A model generated the notes under the pieces. It was not told the DNA's origin. It saw only the letters and a program-made list of their open reading frames with translations, and ran no database searches. A program made the translations under genes and the position numbers. DNA of 23,154 nucleotides. It comes from Acidimicrobiaceae bacterium (GTDB lineage Bacteria; Actinomycetota; Acidimicrobiia; Acidimicrobiales; Palsa-688). The stretch covers positions 1 to 23,154 of the forward strand of contig WQVT01000003.1 in NCBI GenBank assembly GCA_009785715.1. The letters are read 5' to 3'. The number at the start of each line of letters is the position of its first letter. Position 1 is the first letter of the stretch. Below, piece by piece: positions 22,401 to 23,154 of the stretch.

Positions 22401-23154
22401 TCAGCGGGTGGCGGCGAGGGCCTTCAGGTCGGAGTCCACCATCATCCGGACGAGGTCGGCGAAGCCGACCTCGGGCTTCCAACCGAGCGTCCGGGCGGCC
22501 TTGGTGGCGTCGCCGATGAGGAGGTCGACCTCGGCCGGCCGGAAGAACTGCTGGTCGATCTCCACGTGGTCCTCCCACCGAAGGCCGACATGGTCGAAGG
22601 CAATCTGGCACAGCTCCCGGACCGGGTGTGTCTCGCCCGTCGAGATCACGTAGTCGCCGGGCGAATCCTGCTGCAGCATCATCCACATCGCCCGCACGTA
22701 GTCCGCGGCGTATCCCCAGTCCCGCTGGGCGTCGAGGTTCCCGAGCTTCACCTTTTCCTGCATCCCGAGCTTGATCGCGGCCGCGTTGAAGGAGACCTTG
22801 CGCGGGAGGAACTCGAGCCCGCGTCGCGGGCTCTCGTGGTTGAACAGGATCCCCGAGCTGGCGTGCAGGCCGTAGCTCTCCCGGTAGTTGACGGTCATCC
22901 AGTGGCCGTACACCTTCGCCACCCCGTAGGGGCTGCGGGGATAAAACGGCGTCGCCTCGCTCTGGGGGACCTCGACCACCTTCCCGAACATCTCACTCGA
23001 GCTGGCCTGGTAGAAGCGGATGGAGGGGTCCGTGAGGAGGATGGCGTCGAGCAGGCGGGTCACCCCGAGGGCCGTCACCTCGCCGGTCAGGACAGGTTGG
23101 GCAAAGGAGGTCTGGACGAACGACTGCGCCGCGAGGTTGTAGACCTCGGTGGGC
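22401..23154 (-). CDS. gmd: GDP-mannose 4,6-dehydratase (5' end outside window)
   Basis: The last 250 or so residues of a short-chain dehydrogenase/reductase that converts GDP-D-mannose to GDP-4-keto-6-deoxy-D-mannose, precursor of GDP-fucose, GDP-rhamnose and related sugars. Visible are YNLAAQSFVQTSF, the catalytic SSSEMFG loop, the active-site Tyr and Lys in SPYGVAK, and the Gmd signature GILFNHESPRRG. Later segments LGNLDAQRDWGYAADYV and DYVISTGE follow family order. About 75-100 N-terminal residues with the NADP-binding glycine loop lie beyond 23154. The gene converges on the SpoIID gene, with only four bases between the stops. It links the locus to 6-deoxyhexose supply. Confidence 0.95.
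   Translation of the reverse strand, partial: PTEVYNLAAQSFVQTSFAQPVLTGEVTALGVTRLLDAILLTDPSIRFYQASSSEMFGKVVEVPQSEATPFYPRSPYGVAKVYGHWMTVNYRESYGLHASSGILFNHESPRRGLEFLPRKVSFNAAAIKLGMQEKVKLGNLDAQRDWGYAADYVRAMWMMLQQDSPGDYVISTGETHPVRELCQIAFDHVGLRWEDHVEIDQQFFRPAEVDLLIGDATKAARTLGWKPEVGFADLVRMMVDSDLKALAATR

Overview
The window is GC-rich DNA, about 70% G+C by eye, with strong G/C bias at third codon positions, many GTG starts and likely leaderless promoters. Three proteins carry a 42-residue repeat with the core YW(L/M)VASDGG-(I/V)F-(T/S)FGDA. I associate this repeat with high-GC Actinobacteria, especially Acidimicrobiia. An acidimicrobial or related actinobacterial genome is the best guess, but nothing here fixes the taxon.

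The left edge (1-180) is non-coding. It ends in the 5' half of a tRNA-Leu(UAG) gene on the minus strand, which loses all tRNA similarity just past the anticodon stem. This looks like a site-specific integration junction, with foreign DNA to the left. Next come a ClpP1-type protease subunit (235-855), a 252-residue protein made only of the surface-type repeat but with no signal peptide (935-1693), and a GT4-like glycosyltransferase coupled to it by an ATGA overlap (1690-3063).

From 3080 to 17609 the window is a surface-polysaccharide locus of the ABC-transporter-dependent (Wzm/Wzt) type. A minus-strand pair (coiled-coil protein, then a two-domain GT2) runs divergently from a plus-strand operon wzm-wzt-GT4-GT4-GT4-DUF2079 membrane protein, in which successive genes overlap by four bases. 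A convergent minus-strand operon (coiled-coil protein, GT4 with an extra half domain, GT2 with an insert, FkbM methyltransferase) starts at a compact divergent promoter near 17620. The Wzt ATPase keeps its C-terminal carbohydrate-binding domain. The FkbM methyltransferase and the separate coiled-coil proteins suggest a capped, length-controlled glycan comparable in logic to E. coli O8/O9a (WbdD/Wzt). That comparison is inference.

The right part (17656-22396) has an orphan protein resembling the N-terminal half of a GT-B enzyme, then two exported proteins sharing the 42-residue repeat at their C-termini: a subtilisin-family protease with its triad intact and a SpoIID/LytB-domain protein. The window ends inside a minus-strand GDP-mannose 4,6-dehydratase gene (gmd), which would supply GDP-4-keto-6-deoxymannose for 6-deoxyhexoses.

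Together the locus would make a GDP-sugar precursor, build a heteroglycan with seven or more glycosyltransferases, modify it with a methyltransferase and export it through Wzm/Wzt. The repeat-bearing secreted proteins would act at the cell surface. No initiating phosphoglycosyltransferase, ligase or polymerase is visible, so parts of the pathway must lie elsewhere.
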